Origin: Hymenobacter swuensis DY53
GTDB taxonomy: Bacteria > Bacteroidota > Bacteroidia > Cytophagales > Hymenobacteraceae
Length of the DNA stretch: 64,000 nt
Assembly (NCBI RefSeq): GCF_000576555.1
Contig: NZ_CP007145.1
Span: 372,001 to 436,000 of the forward strand
Direction of reading: 5' to 3'
Shown: positions 27,066 through 36,064 of the stretch, one piece after another
Layout of the letters: every line of letters begins with the position of its first letter
Numbering within the stretch: position 1 is the first letter of the stretch
The notes under the pieces: model-generated
What the model saw: only the letters and a program-made list of their open reading frames with translations
What the model was told of the DNA's origin: nothing
Databases searched by the model: none
Made by a program: the position numbers and the translations under genes

Positions 27066-27899
27066 TTATTGCGTTCTTTCACTGTTGCCGCCGGGTAGCC
27101 TTTTCGCTTGCTCCCAGTAAACGTCCATCTGGGCCAGCGTGAGCTCGTGTAGCTGGTGGCCATCCTGCGCCGCTTGCGTTTCTAGATACTGAAAGCGGTG
27201 AATGAACTTCCGGTTGGTGCGCTCCAACGCTTCCTCCGGATTGATGCCCGCGTGCCGAGCAAAGTTAATGAGCGAGAATAGTAGGTCGCCAAATTCGGCT
27301 GCCGCCCGCTCCTGGTTGATTTCCGTAGCCGGAAGGCCGGAAAACTCCGCTCCGAACTCCGAAAGTTCTTCTTGCACCTTTTCCCAGACCTGCTCCGGCT
27401 GCTCCCAATCGAAGCCGGCCCCGCGTGCTTTTTCCTGAATGCGCATAGCCTTCACCAGCGCCGGTAACGACGAGGGTACGCCACCCAGAACGGAAGAGTT
27501 GCCTTTCTCCTGAAGTTTCAACTGTTCCCAATTGCGCTTCACGGTTTCCTCATCCTCGGCTTTCACATCGCCATAAATGTGCGGGTGCCGGAAGATGAGC
27601 TTCTCACACTGCGCGTTAAGCGCGTCGGCAATGTCGAAGGCACCCTGCTCACTAGCTATTTTGGCGTAAAAGGTCAGATGCAGCATCACGTCGCCGAGTT
27701 CCTTCTTCAGGTCGGGCAGATCGTGGCGAATGATGGCGTCACTGAGCTCGTAGGTTTCCTCAATTGTGAGGTGGCGCAGGCTTTCCAAGGTCTGCTTCCG
27801 GTCCCAGGGGCACTCGGCACGCAGCCGGTCCAGTACATCGAGCAGGCGACCGAAGGCTTCCAGTTGAGCTGGCCGGCGGGCAGCGGTGTTATATTCCAT
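27066..27899 (-). CDS. mazG: Nucleoside triphosphate pyrophosphohydrolase MazG
   Basis: A 277-residue MazG with two tandem MazG domains. The first has CPWDRKQTLESLRHLTIEETYELSDAI and KKELGDVMLHLTFYAKI (metal-binding Glu/Asp set); the second has EFGDLLFSLINFARHAGINPEEALERTNRKFIHRF. The enzyme hydrolyses non-canonical or excess NTPs to NMP and pyrophosphate. Length and motifs match housekeeping MazG. It is divergent from glmM. Confidence 0.96.
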   Translation of the reverse strand: MEYNTAARRPAQLEAFGRLLDVLDRLRAECPWDRKQTLESLRHLTIEETYELSDAIIRHDLPDLKKELGDVMLHLTFYAKIASEQGAFDIADALNAQCEKLIFRHPHIYGDVKAEDEETVKRNWEQLKLQEKGNSSVLGGVPSSLPALVKAMRIQEKARGAGFDWEQPEQVWEKVQEELSEFGAEFSGLPATEINQERAAAEFGDLLFSLINFARHAGINPEEALERTNRKFIHRFQYLETQAAQDGHQLHELTLAQMDVYWEQAKRLPGGNSERTQ

Positions 27900-28011
27900 T
27901 AGGCCAAATATACAACGGCTTACGGCTTTTGTGGTAGCTACACGAATAGGATTAGGCCGGGCTTCATCCAGACGGGTAGATTCTTTCGTAGGGAAAGCAG
28001 GACAGGTTGGC

Positions 28012-28020
28012 TACTTTTGC
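28012..28020 (+). promoter_or_regulatory. -7 promoter box of glmM
   Basis: TACTTTTGC fits TAnnTTTG and lies 48-56 bp upstream of the GTG start at 28068. A TTTCG near 27984-27988 is a weak -33 candidate. Confidence 0.6.
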
Positions 28021-28067
28021 GGCCTCATTTCGCCGACTCTCGCACTTTCAACATAGCACAACATACT

Positions 28068-29456
28068 GTGGCACTGATCAAATCAATTTCGGGCATCCGG
28101 GGTACCATTGGGGGCAAGGCCGGCGACGGTCTGACGCCTATCGATGTGGTGAAATACGCCGCTGCTTTCGGTACCTGGGTTCTGCAGCAAACCAATAACA
28201 ATACTATCGTTATCGGCCGCGACGCCCGTCTGTCGGGCGACATGGTGAGCCGGCTGGTAGCCGCCACGCTGCAAGGCCTGGGCATTCACGTTATCGACCT
28301 GGGCCTGAGCACGACGCCCACCGTGGAAATGGCCGTGCCGGCCAAAAATGCGGGCGGCGGCATCATTCTCACGGCTTCGCACAACCCCAAGCAGTGGAAC
28401 GCGCTGAAGCTGCTCAACAACAAAGGCGAGTTTATTTCGGACACCGACGGGCAGCTGGTGCTGGCGCTGGGTGATTCGGAGGCCTTCGACTTTGCGCCCG
28501 TAACCAAGCTGGGTTCCTACACCACCGATGACACGTTCCTGCAGGAACACATCAATACCATTCTGGCCCTGCCGCTGGTGGATAAAGCTGCCATCAAAGC
28601 CAAGAATTTCCGGGTAGTAGTGGACGCCGTGAACTCCTGCGGTGGGTTTGCCGTGCCGATGCTGCTGGAACAATTGGGCGTGGAAATCATCGAAAAGCTG
28701 TTCTGTGAGCCGACCGGTGATTTCGCCCACAACCCAGAGCCGCTGCCCGAAAACCTGCGCGAAATTGCCAAGACAATGGAAAAAGGCTCCTTCGACCTCG
28801 GCATTGTGGTGGACCCCGACGTGGACCGCCTGGCGCTGGTAAACGAGGACGGCACCATGTTCGGCGAGGAATACACGCTGGTAGCCGTGGCCGATTACGT
28901 GCTGCAGCAGAACGGCGGCGGTAATACCGTGAGCAACCTCAGCAGCACCCGCGCGTTGCGCGACGTAACCGAGAAACAAGGTGGGCAATACGCTGCCGCT
29001 GCTGTGGGTGAGGTGAACGTGGTGAATAAGATGAAGGAAACCAACGCCATCATCGGGGGCGAGGGCAACGGGGGCATCATTTACCCCGAGCTGCACTACG
29101 GCCGCGACTCGTTGGTGGGCATTGCGTTGTTCCTGAGTCATCTGGCCAAAACTGGCCTGACTATGACGCGCCTGCGGGCCTCGTACCCGAACTACTTTAT
29201 CTCGAAAAACAAGATTGAGCTGACGCCCGAAATCAATACCGATCAGGTGCTGGTGGAAATGGAGAAACGTTACGCCAAGCAGCCGGTAAATACCATCGAC
29301 GGCGTGAAAATTGAGTTTGACAAAGAGTGGGTGCACCTGCGCAAGTCGAACACCGAGCCGATTATCCGCATCTACGCCGAGTCGGACTCCAACGCCACGG
29401 CCGACCATCTGGCCAATAAAATCATCGGCGACATCAAGGAGATTATCAGCAAATAG
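28068..29456 (+). CDS. glmM: Phosphoglucosamine mutase
   Basis: A 462-residue alpha-D-phosphohexomutase of the GlmM type used in UDP-GlcNAc synthesis. The active-site serine lies in TASHNPKQWNALK (about Ser104), the metal loop is DPDVDRLAL, the sugar-binding loop GGEGNGGII, and the phosphate loop RKSNTEPIIRIYAES. An ATG-less N-terminus: the GTG at 28068 gives VALIKSISGIRGTIGG, matching the family start; an upstream TTG at 28017 lies inside the -7 box and is unlikely. Phosphomannomutase activity is an alternative within this family. Confidence 0.92.
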   Translation: MALIKSISGIRGTIGGKAGDGLTPIDVVKYAAAFGTWVLQQTNNNTIVIGRDARLSGDMVSRLVAATLQGLGIHVIDLGLSTTPTVEMAVPAKNAGGGIILTASHNPKQWNALKLLNNKGEFISDTDGQLVLALGDSEAFDFAPVTKLGSYTTDDTFLQEHINTILALPLVDKAAIKAKNFRVVVDAVNSCGGFAVPMLLEQLGVEIIEKLFCEPTGDFAHNPEPLPENLREIAKTMEKGSFDLGIVVDPDVDRLALVNEDGTMFGEEYTLVAVADYVLQQNGGGNTVSNLSSTRALRDVTEKQGGQYAAAAVGEVNVVNKMKETNAIIGGEGNGGIIYPELHYGRDSLVGIALFLSHLAKTGLTMTRLRASYPNYFISKNKIELTPEINTDQVLVEMEKRYAKQPVNTIDGVKIEFDKEWVHLRKSNTEPIIRIYAESDSNATADHLANKIIGDIKEIISK

Positions 29457-29580
29457 CGGCTGTAGCGCTACTTTTAGTACGAGAAGTGAGTTGTTTGCCA
29501 GGGCCCTACGGGGCCGGGGCAGATGGCTCACTTCTCCGCTTTTAGGCAGGCTTATGGCGGCGCAGCCCACCGGAATCCGC

Positions 29581-29589
29581 TATTTTTGC
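29581..29589 (+). promoter_or_regulatory. -7 promoter box of the cysteine desulfurase gene
   Basis: TATTTTTGC fits TAnnTTTG, 47-55 bp before the ATG at 29636. No clear -33 TTTG. Confidence 0.6.
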
Positions 29590-29635
29590 GGCACCATTTC
29601 CTTTCCATTGGTTTTCACCGCTTTTCGCCCTGCTC

Positions 29636-30781
29636 ATGAACGTGTATTTCGATAACGCCGCTACCACGCCGCTGGACCCCGAAGTGCTGGATGCCATGCT
29701 GCCGTTTCTGCAAAACCACTTCGGCAACCCCAGCAGCATCCACGGCCACGGCCGGCAGGTGCGGGCGGCCATCGAAAATGCCCGGAAAACCATTGCGCAC
29801 CTGATCAATGCCGCCCCGGCCGAAATCGTGTTTACATCCTGCGGTACCGAGGCCGATAATTATGCCGCCTTCGGGAGCGTATCCACGCTGGGCCTTACCC
29901 ATGGCATTACCTCCGCGCTGGAGCACCATGCCGTGCTACACACCATGCAGGCGCTGGAAAAGCAGGGCATGCAGTTGAGCTACCTCCGGCACGATGCCCA
30001 GGGCCGCCTCGACCTGGCCCATCTGGAAGAGTTGCTGGCTACGCACCCGCGCACGTTTGTGAGCCTGATGCACGCCAACAACGAAATCGGCAACCTCAAC
30101 GATATTGCTGCCATCGGTGATATCTGCGCGCAGCACAATGCCGTGTTCCACACCGATACGGTGCAGACGATGGGGCACTATAAGCACGATGTGCAGCAGC
30201 TGAAAGCCAACTTTCTGGTGGGGTCCGCGCATAAATTTCACGGTCCGAAAGGCGTGGGGTTCCTGTACCGCCGCTCGGGCCAGACGGTAAATGCCCTCAT
30301 CCACGGTGGCTCGCAGGAGCGCAACCAGCGCGCCGGCACCGAAAACGTGTACGGCATTGTGGGGCTGGCGAAGGCCCTGGAAATTGCCTACCGCGACATG
30401 GCCGCGCATCAGCAGCACATTCAGGGCCTCAAAGACCGGTTTATGGCGAAGCTGCGCGCCGAAATTGACGGGGTAGAATTCAACGGCACCTCAGCCGAAT
30501 CCGACCAGAGCCTGTACACGGTGCTGAGCGTGAGCCTGCCACCCTCTGACCTGAACGAGATGCTGCTGTTCAACCTCGACATCAACCACATATCCTGTTC
30601 GGGCGGCTCGGCTTGTACCAGCGGTGCCAACGCCGGCTCGCACGTGCTCAACGCGCTGGGCTGCGACCCGAACCGGGGCACCATCCGCTTCTCCATGAGC
30701 AAGTACAACACGGCGGAGGAAGTTGATTACGCCGTAACGCAGCTGGCCAAAATGTACCGCAAGGAGCCGCTGAAAGTATAG
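29636..30781 (+). CDS. Cysteine desulfurase (NifS/IscS class)
   Basis: A 381-residue PLP enzyme that takes sulfur from cysteine for Fe-S clusters or tRNA thiolation. The N-terminus is MNVYFDNAATTPLDPEV. The PLP lysine is about Lys200 in VGSAHKFHGPKGVGF, and the persulfide Cys is about Cys327 in CSGGSACTSGANAGSHVL. The long loop with Cys makes it group I (IscS/NifS). No iscU is adjacent. A strong terminator follows, so it is transcribed alone. Confidence 0.94.
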   Translation: MNVYFDNAATTPLDPEVLDAMLPFLQNHFGNPSSIHGHGRQVRAAIENARKTIAHLINAAPAEIVFTSCGTEADNYAAFGSVSTLGLTHGITSALEHHAVLHTMQALEKQGMQLSYLRHDAQGRLDLAHLEELLATHPRTFVSLMHANNEIGNLNDIAAIGDICAQHNAVFHTDTVQTMGHYKHDVQQLKANFLVGSAHKFHGPKGVGFLYRRSGQTVNALIHGGSQERNQRAGTENVYGIVGLAKALEIAYRDMAAHQQHIQGLKDRFMAKLRAEIDGVEFNGTSAESDQSLYTVLSVSLPPSDLNEMLLFNLDINHISCSGGSACTSGANAGSHVLNALGCDPNRGTIRFSMSKYNTAEEVDYAVTQLAKMYRKEPLKV

Positions 30782-30792
30782 CCGGAATTCCA

Positions 30793-30844
30793 AAAAAACG
30801 TCGGTGCCCCGTCTTGCTTGCAAGGCGGGGCACCGACGTTTTTT
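30793..30844. terminator. Strong intrinsic terminator after the cysteine desulfurase gene
   Basis: A long stem of about 24 bp flanked by A6/T6 (AAAAAACGTCGGTGCCCCG.. paired with ..CGGGGCACCGACGTTTTTT) with a CTTG loop, 12 nt after the stop codon. Confidence 0.93.
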
Positions 30845-30926
30845 GATTTGCCGATACGGGGAGCCCGCATCATATTGCAGTCTGCCCGCGTAAGGCACCT
30901 TCAACTACTTCCTGCATCCCGCTTCT

Positions 30927-31571
30927 ATGGCCGACATCAACATTCAACGCAAGAAATCAACTCCCAGCCGCTGGCTGATTCTGCTGCTGGTGCTGGCCGC
31001 GCTGGCCGTGGCGGCTTACTTCCTTTTCCGGGCCGAAACCGCGCCGCCTACCGATGTGCCCGCCCCGGCCGGCTCCGGCATACCCGCCCCGCCAGATAGT
31101 ACCACCGGCGCCGAAACCGGCCCCCGTCCGGCCACCGATGCCGTAGCCGACCTGGCCGCTGCCCCGGCCACGCCGGAGGTGCTGGCGGCCTTCGCCCAGG
31201 GCGATGCTGCCCAGCCTACGTATGGCCGCGAGGGGCTGCGCCTGCTGGCGGCCAACCTGGTAAGCCTGGCCGACCGGGACGACCTGCGCCGGCCCGCCAT
31301 CCAGACCCGCCGCGACGACCTGACCAGTGCTATTAGCCGCCTGGATGAGGCCGGTACCAGCCTGCGCCCCGGCTATGTGGCTGCCGCGGCATTGGCTCAG
31401 GCTATGCAGCAGCAGAGCTATCCGGCGCTTGAAACGGAAGCCCGCGAACTGTCGGCTTTGGCTGGGAGTCTGAGTGGGCGTACTACCACGGCCGCCGAGC
31501 AGCAGCAGGTGCAGGACTACTTCACGCGGGCGGCGCGCCTTGCCCGGGCGCTCAACGAACCGCCCCAGTAA
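30927..31571 (+). CDS. Membrane-anchored Ala/Pro-rich protein of unknown function
   Basis: A 214-residue protein with a short basic cytoplasmic start (MADINIQRKKSTPSR), one membrane helix (about residues 16-34), a low-complexity Pro/Ala/Thr segment (about 38-85), and an alpha-helical C-terminal domain (about 95-210) rich in Leu, Ala and Gln. No family recognised. It is 39 nt upstream of the PRC-barrel gene and likely co-transcribed. Confidence 0.7.
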   Translation: MADINIQRKKSTPSRWLILLLVLAALAVAAYFLFRAETAPPTDVPAPAGSGIPAPPDSTTGAETGPRPATDAVADLAAAPATPEVLAAFAQGDAAQPTYGREGLRLLAANLVSLADRDDLRRPAIQTRRDDLTSAISRLDEAGTSLRPGYVAAAALAQAMQQQSYPALETEARELSALAGSLSGRTTTAAEQQQVQDYFTRAARLARALNEPPQ

Positions 31572-31610
31572 GCGTACCTGGCCTTTATTCTCTGCTTTTT
31601 CTTTGCTTCT

Positions 31611-32093
31611 ATGGAACCCTCCACCGACCCCATTCCCTCCAGCCAGGGCCGGCACCTGCGCCGCCTGCGCGACCTAACCGAGTTTGAAGTAGCCGACGGC
31701 AACCCCGATGTGCGCGGCTGGGCCGTGCGCGGGGCCGACGGTCAGCAATTCGGTCAGGTGTTTGAGTTGATTGTGGATGCCGATGCTCTGAAGGTGCGCT
31801 ATCTTGATATCGAACTGGACGAAAGCCTCAACATCAACGAGCGGGACCGGCATATTCTGCTGCCCATTGGAGTAGCTGCTCTCGACGAAGAAGCCGACAA
31901 CGTATTTGTGCCTTCGCTCACGGCCCGGAGCGTGCTGGAGTATCCGCCCTACGTCGAAATTCAGATTACCCGGGAGTACGAGCAGGCCATGCTACGCGCC
32001 CTCAACCTGCCCCTGGCCGAAACCACCGAACCGGACTTCTACAACCAGCCCGGCTACGATGGCTCCCGCTTCTACCAGCGCCGGCTTCGGTAA
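31611..32093 (+). CDS. PRC-barrel domain protein
   Basis: A 160-residue protein with a PRC-barrel domain (about residues 22-95: NPDVRGWAVRGADGQQFGQVFELIVDADALKVRYLDIELD, then RHILLPIGVAALDEEADNVFV). The domain occurs in photosynthetic reaction centre H subunit, RimM and many small stress-type proteins. The C-terminal 50 residues end in a Tyr/Arg-rich tail. The specific role is unknown. It is followed by the 45-bp-arm inverted repeat. Confidence 0.82.
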   Translation: MEPSTDPIPSSQGRHLRRLRDLTEFEVADGNPDVRGWAVRGADGQQFGQVFELIVDADALKVRYLDIELDESLNINERDRHILLPIGVAALDEEADNVFVPSLTARSVLEYPPYVEIQITREYEQAMLRALNLPLAETTEPDFYNQPGYDGSRFYQRRLR

Positions 32094-32107
32094 CAAGTCA
32101 ACGGGAT

Positions 32108-32239
32108 AAAGTCAAAGCCCAGCTGTCAGCCTGAGCCTGCGAAGGACCTTATTCCAATTGGACGGAAATCGTAATAACGACTCGTGCCAACATGATAAGG
32201 TCCTTCGCAGGCTCAGGCTGACAGCCGGGCTTTGACTTT
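32108..32239. repeat. Dispersed hairpin repeat, 45-bp arms (copy 1)
   Basis: Arms 32108-32152 and 32195-32239 are reverse complements with a single mismatch in 45 bp, around a 42-nt loop. The inner 30 bp of each arm and the loop resemble the element at 48037-48123. It lies between the convergent PRC-barrel and hemH genes and could also terminate both. Confidence 0.9.
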
Positions 32240-32267
32240 TGACTTTACACCTTTGACTTCAAAAAGC

Positions 32268-33311
32268 CTAGTGCTGGCGCAGCATGTCGGCTACGGTTTC
32301 TACCCATTGCGGGTGGGTGTTGAGGCTGGGTACCAACTGCCAATGCTCTCCGCCGGCTTCCTCAAATAGCTCCTTAAATTCCTCGCCTACCTCAATGGTC
32401 GTTTCCAGGCAGTCGGCCACGAAGGCGGGGCTGAAGGCCAGCACGTTCTTGATACCTTTGGCCGGGAACTCCTTAATTACCTCATCGGTGTAGGGCTGCA
32501 GCCATGGGTCGCGGAGGCGGCTTTGCAGGCGACTCTGGAAGCAGGTGGTGTATTGTTCGGGCGAGAGTCCCAGAGCCTTACCCAACTGCCTCGACGTTTC
32601 GAAGCACTGGGCGCGGTAGCAGTAACGGTTGCTTTTGGTGTAGCTGGCGCAGCAGGAGCCCAGCTTGCAGTGCCCGTTGTGGCTGCCCTTCAGCACGTGC
32701 CGCTCCGGAATGCCGTGGTAGCTGAACACCACGTGGTCGTAGTCGTGCTTGGCCATTTCCTCCTTGCCCAGCGTGGCGAACGTGCCCACGAAGCCCGGCA
32801 CCTCCACAAACGAGCTGATAAATGAGATGCTGGGCACTACCCACCACTTGCTCACAATCTCCATCACCTTCTCCTGTACCGAGCCGGTGCTGGCCGAGGC
32901 GTACTGCGGAAACAGCGGCAGCACGATGATGCGGTCTACGGCCGCGTCGCGCAGTTCCTGCAGCGCCTTCTCAATGCTGGGGTTCTGGTAGCGCATCCCG
33001 AAGGCCACCAGGTAGTTCTTGCCAAGCTTTTCCTGCACCAGCTTCTGCAAATCGAGGCCGTGGAACAGCAAAGGAGAGCCCCGTTCCGTCCAGAGTTGCT
33101 GGTAGATTTTGGCTGATTTGGGCGCGCGCAACGGTACCACCAGTCCCTGAAACAGCGGATACCGGATGGCGGCCGGCATGTCTACTACCCGGCCATCGGT
33201 CAGAAATTCGTTGAGGTAGCGGCGCACGTCGCCGGTCTGAGGCGAATCGGGCGTACCCAGGTTGACGAGCAGAACGCCGATGCGGCCGTTGGTAGGGGAG
33301 GTAGAAGGCAT
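32268..33311 (-). CDS. hemH: Ferrochelatase
   Basis: A 347-residue ferrochelatase, which inserts iron into protoporphyrin IX at the end of haem synthesis. Motifs: IGVLLVNLGTPDSPQ at the N-terminus, the active-site SYHGIPERH, CASYTKSNRYCYRAQCFETSR, TCFQSRLQSRLRDPWLQPYTDE, and AFSPAFVADCLETTIEV. The frame stays open upstream to 33392, but family similarity begins after the ATG at 33311 (MPSTSPTNGRIGV). It is divergent from era. Confidence 0.95.
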   Translation of the reverse strand: MPSTSPTNGRIGVLLVNLGTPDSPQTGDVRRYLNEFLTDGRVVDMPAAIRYPLFQGLVVPLRAPKSAKIYQQLWTERGSPLLFHGLDLQKLVQEKLGKNYLVAFGMRYQNPSIEKALQELRDAAVDRIIVLPLFPQYASASTGSVQEKVMEIVSKWWVVPSISFISSFVEVPGFVGTFATLGKEEMAKHDYDHVVFSYHGIPERHVLKGSHNGHCKLGSCCASYTKSNRYCYRAQCFETSRQLGKALGLSPEQYTTCFQSRLQSRLRDPWLQPYTDEVIKEFPAKGIKNVLAFSPAFVADCLETTIEVGEEFKELFEEAGGEHWQLVPSLNTHPQWVETVADMLRQH

Positions 33312-33496
33312 TTTATTGATCTGTTGGCTGTTAACCGCGGAGTGCAAGCCGGTGGCAGGAGAAAAAAGCCAGCGGGCCAGAAGCTCCAGCATCGGTTGAT
33401 TGCGTCATTAACCGGCAAATCGGCTTTTTGACTTTAAATCGACCTGCAAAAGAAGCTAATAGCTGACAGCTAACCGCTAATGGCCTAAAATTACCG

Positions 33497-33505
33497 TACC
33501 TTTGC
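33497..33505 (+). promoter_or_regulatory. -7 promoter box of era
   Basis: TACCTTTGC matches TAnnTTTG exactly (33497-33504), 23 bp upstream of the era ATG at 33528, giving a very short leader. No clear -33 TTTG. Confidence 0.65.
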
Positions 33506-33527
33506 AGCCCAAATTTCAGATTCTGAA

Positions 33528-34427
33528 ATGAATACATCTTCCAACCCGCACCGCGCTGGCTTCGTGAGCATTATCGGTAAGCCCAATGTGGGCAAGTCCA
33601 CGCTCATGAATGCCCTGATGGGGGAGCGGCTCAGCATCGTCACCAGCAAGGCCCAGACCACGCGCCACCGCATCCTGGGCATCCTCAACGGCGAGGATTT
33701 CCAGCTGGTGTACTCCGATACGCCCGGCATCATCCAACCCAAATACGAGCTGCACAACGCCATGATGTCGTTCGTGTACTCTTCTTTGGAAGATGCCGAT
33801 GTGATTCTGTTCGTGACCGACATCTACGAAAAGCACGACGAGGAGCCGGTGGTGGAGCGCCTGCGCAAGATGGTGGATACCCCCATTCTGTTGCTCGTCA
33901 ACAAAATCGACCAGGCCGACCAGGCTGAGGTAGAAGCCAAGGTAGAGTACTGGCGCGAGCACCTGCCCAACGCCACCCGTGTGCTGCCCATTTCGGCCCT
34001 CGAAAAGTTCGGGACCGGCGAGCTGCTGGATCTGGTGCTGGGCTACCTGCCCGTGCACCCGCCCTACTACCCTAAAGACGAGCTGACCGATAAGCCCGAG
34101 CGGTTTTTTGCGGCCGAGATGATCCGAGAGAAAATCTTCAAGCTCTACAAAAAGGAGGTTCCGTACAGCTGCGAAGTTGAAATTGAGGAGTTCAAGGAGG
34201 ATGAGGACATCATCCGGATGCGCTCCATTATTTACGTGGAGCGGGCCAGCCAGAAGGGCATCATCATCGGGCAGCAGGGCGCGGCCCTGAAGAAAGTGGG
34301 CACCTGGGCGCGCGAGGAAATGGAGAAGTTCTTCCAGAAGAAAGTCTTCCTCGAAATCCACGTCAAAATCAACGAAAACTGGCGCACCGACCCCAAAGCG
34401 CTGAGCCGGTTCGGGTACAATCAATAA
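33528..34427 (+). CDS. era: GTPase Era
   Basis: A 299-residue Era GTPase for 30S ribosome maturation. G1 GKPNVGKSTL, switch region SKAQTTRHRILGI, G3 DTPGI, G4 NKID, G5 SALEKFGT, then a C-terminal KH RNA-binding domain (IYVERASQKGIIIGQQGAALKKVGTWAREEMEKFF). Length typical. The next gene der is another ribosome GTPase; they are separated by 166 bp containing an inverted repeat. Confidence 0.97.
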   Translation: MNTSSNPHRAGFVSIIGKPNVGKSTLMNALMGERLSIVTSKAQTTRHRILGILNGEDFQLVYSDTPGIIQPKYELHNAMMSFVYSSLEDADVILFVTDIYEKHDEEPVVERLRKMVDTPILLLVNKIDQADQAEVEAKVEYWREHLPNATRVLPISALEKFGTGELLDLVLGYLPVHPPYYPKDELTDKPERFFAAEMIREKIFKLYKKEVPYSCEVEIEEFKEDEDIIRMRSIIYVERASQKGIIIGQQGAALKKVGTWAREEMEKFFQKKVFLEIHVKINENWRTDPKALSRFGYNQ

Positions 34428-34434
34428 TATATGG

Positions 34435-34515
34435 TGCTTGGTTGTTAGTGCTTAGTGCCTGGGTCGTTCAGAGAAAGTAAAAACGGCCCAGGCACCAAGC
34501 ACTAACAACTAAGCA
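34435..34515. repeat. Imperfect inverted repeat between era and der
   Basis: 34-nt arms (34435-34468 and 34482-34515) with three mismatches around a 13-nt loop. Each arm contains repeated GTGCTTRGT / TTGTTAGT words. It begins 8 nt after the era stop codon. Confidence 0.85.
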
Positions 34516-34593
34516 CTAAAATCCGACCTCACATTCACTTAACTACTCCGGGCACTGCCGAAACTGGTCGGGCCGGCGGCTGGAGTCAGACGC

Positions 34594-35916
34594 ATGAAAA
34601 ATACCATTGCCATTGTGGGCCGCCCGAACGTGGGCAAATCCACCCTGTTCAACCGCTTAGTAGGCCAGCGTAAGGCCATCATGGACAACGAGTCGGGCGT
34701 CACGCGCGACCGGCACTACGGCTACGGCGACTGGACGGGCAAGTACTTCACCGTGATTGACACGGGTGGCTACGTGCACAACTCCGACGACATCTTTGAA
34801 GGCGAAATCAACAAGCAGGTAAAGCTGGCTATTGACGAGGCCGACGTGGTGCTGTTCATGGTAGATGCCGATACCGGCGTGCATCACCTCGATGAGGAGT
34901 TTGCCAGCGTATTGCGCCGCTACCAGGGCAAAAAGCCCATCTACATCATCGCCAATAAGGCCGATACCAATGCCCGCGCCCACGCTTCCGGCGAGTTCTA
35001 CACCTTGGGCGTTGGCGACGGTGAAATTTTCCCCATCAGCTCCCAGAGCGGCTCGGGCACCGGTGATTTGCTGGATGCTGTGGTAAGCCACTTCGAGGAA
35101 GAAGGCGTGGAGGAGCCCGACCTGGGCATTCCGAAAATTGCCGTGGTGGGCCGCCCGAACGTGGGCAAGTCCTCGTTCGTGAACCTGCTGCTGGGCACCG
35201 ACCGTAGCATTGTGACGGATATTGCCGGCACCACCCGCGACTCTATCCAGGCGCGTTACAACGCCTTCGGCAAGGAGTTCATGCTGGTGGATACGGCCGG
35301 TCTGCGCCGCAAAACCAAGGTGCACGAAGACGTGGAGTTCTACTCCGTGCTGCGCTCCATCCGGGCGCTGGAGGAAGCCGATATCTGCGTGGTGATGCTG
35401 GACGCTACCCGGGGCATTGAGGCTCAGGATGTGAACATCATCGGTCTGGCCGATAAGAACCGCAAGGGCATCGTGATTCTGGTGAACAAGTGGGACCTCA
35501 TTGAGAACAAGGAAACCAACACGGCCAAGGAGTTCGAGGCCAAAATCATGGAGAAGATTGCGCCTATTGCGTATCCGCCCGTGATTTTCGTGTCGGTACT
35601 CACCAAGCAGCGCGTGCACAAGGCCATTGAGACGGCCATTGAGGTGTACGAGAACAAGCGCCGTAAAATTCCGACTTCAGAGCTGAACGAGGTGATGCTG
35701 AAGGAAATTGAGAAGTATCCGCCGCCCATCCAGAAGGGCAAGCTGGTGCGCATCAAGTACGTCACGCAGCTGCCCACGCACAATCCGGTATTCGCCTTCT
35801 TCTGCAACCTGCCGCAGTACGTGAAGGAAAGCTACACCCGCTATCTGGAAAACCGCCTGCGTGAGAAGTTCGACTTTACCGGCGTACCCATCGGCATCGT
35901 GTTCCGCAAGAAATAG
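34594..35916 (+). CDS. der: Ribosome biogenesis GTPase Der
   Basis: A 440-residue Der (EngA) with two GTPase domains in tandem. Domain 1: GRPNVGKSTLFNRL, DTGGY, NKAD. Domain 2: GRPNVGKSSFVNLL, DIAGTTRDSI, DTAGL, NKWD. A C-terminal KH-like domain follows and ends FTGVPIGIVFRKK. It acts in 50S subunit assembly. Start ATG gives MKNTIAIVGRPNVGKS. Confidence 0.98.
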   Translation: MKNTIAIVGRPNVGKSTLFNRLVGQRKAIMDNESGVTRDRHYGYGDWTGKYFTVIDTGGYVHNSDDIFEGEINKQVKLAIDEADVVLFMVDADTGVHHLDEEFASVLRRYQGKKPIYIIANKADTNARAHASGEFYTLGVGDGEIFPISSQSGSGTGDLLDAVVSHFEEEGVEEPDLGIPKIAVVGRPNVGKSSFVNLLLGTDRSIVTDIAGTTRDSIQARYNAFGKEFMLVDTAGLRRKTKVHEDVEFYSVLRSIRALEEADICVVMLDATRGIEAQDVNIIGLADKNRKGIVILVNKWDLIENKETNTAKEFEAKIMEKIAPIAYPPVIFVSVLTKQRVHKAIETAIEVYENKRRKIPTSELNEVMLKEIEKYPPPIQKGKLVRIKYVTQLPTHNPVFAFFCNLPQYVKESYTRYLENRLREKFDFTGVPIGIVFRKK

Positions 35917-35991
35917 CAGGTAACTGATTGGGCTGGTGGAAATGAAAATTTCTTCCGCCAGCCGGGTTACCTTCTGCGGAAACTTCTATAA

Positions 35992-36028
35992 AGCTTCGAT
36001 TTCCAGCATAAGCCACGAAATCGAAGCT
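35992..36028 (+). promoter_or_regulatory. Leader hairpin upstream of small lipoprotein 1
   Basis: A perfect 12-bp inverted repeat (AGCTTCGATTTC / GAAATCGAAGCT) with a 13-nt loop in the presumed 5' leader. The paralogue's leader keeps part of the first arm but not the hairpin. Confidence 0.5.
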
Positions 36029-36064
36029 CTTCAAACTGACATTCATTCTATTACATCCCCCATC

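Noticed and set aside
28083..29570. A 495-codon minus-strand frame opposite glmM
   Set aside because: Shadow of glmM; no recognisable domain and no promoter or start context.
33440..33490. TAGCTGACAGCTAACCGCTAATGG words near the era promoter, similar to words near 43726-43756
   Set aside because: The resemblance (AGCGGTTAGCT and nearby) is short and no full inverted repeat forms; treated as possible remnants of the palindrome class only.
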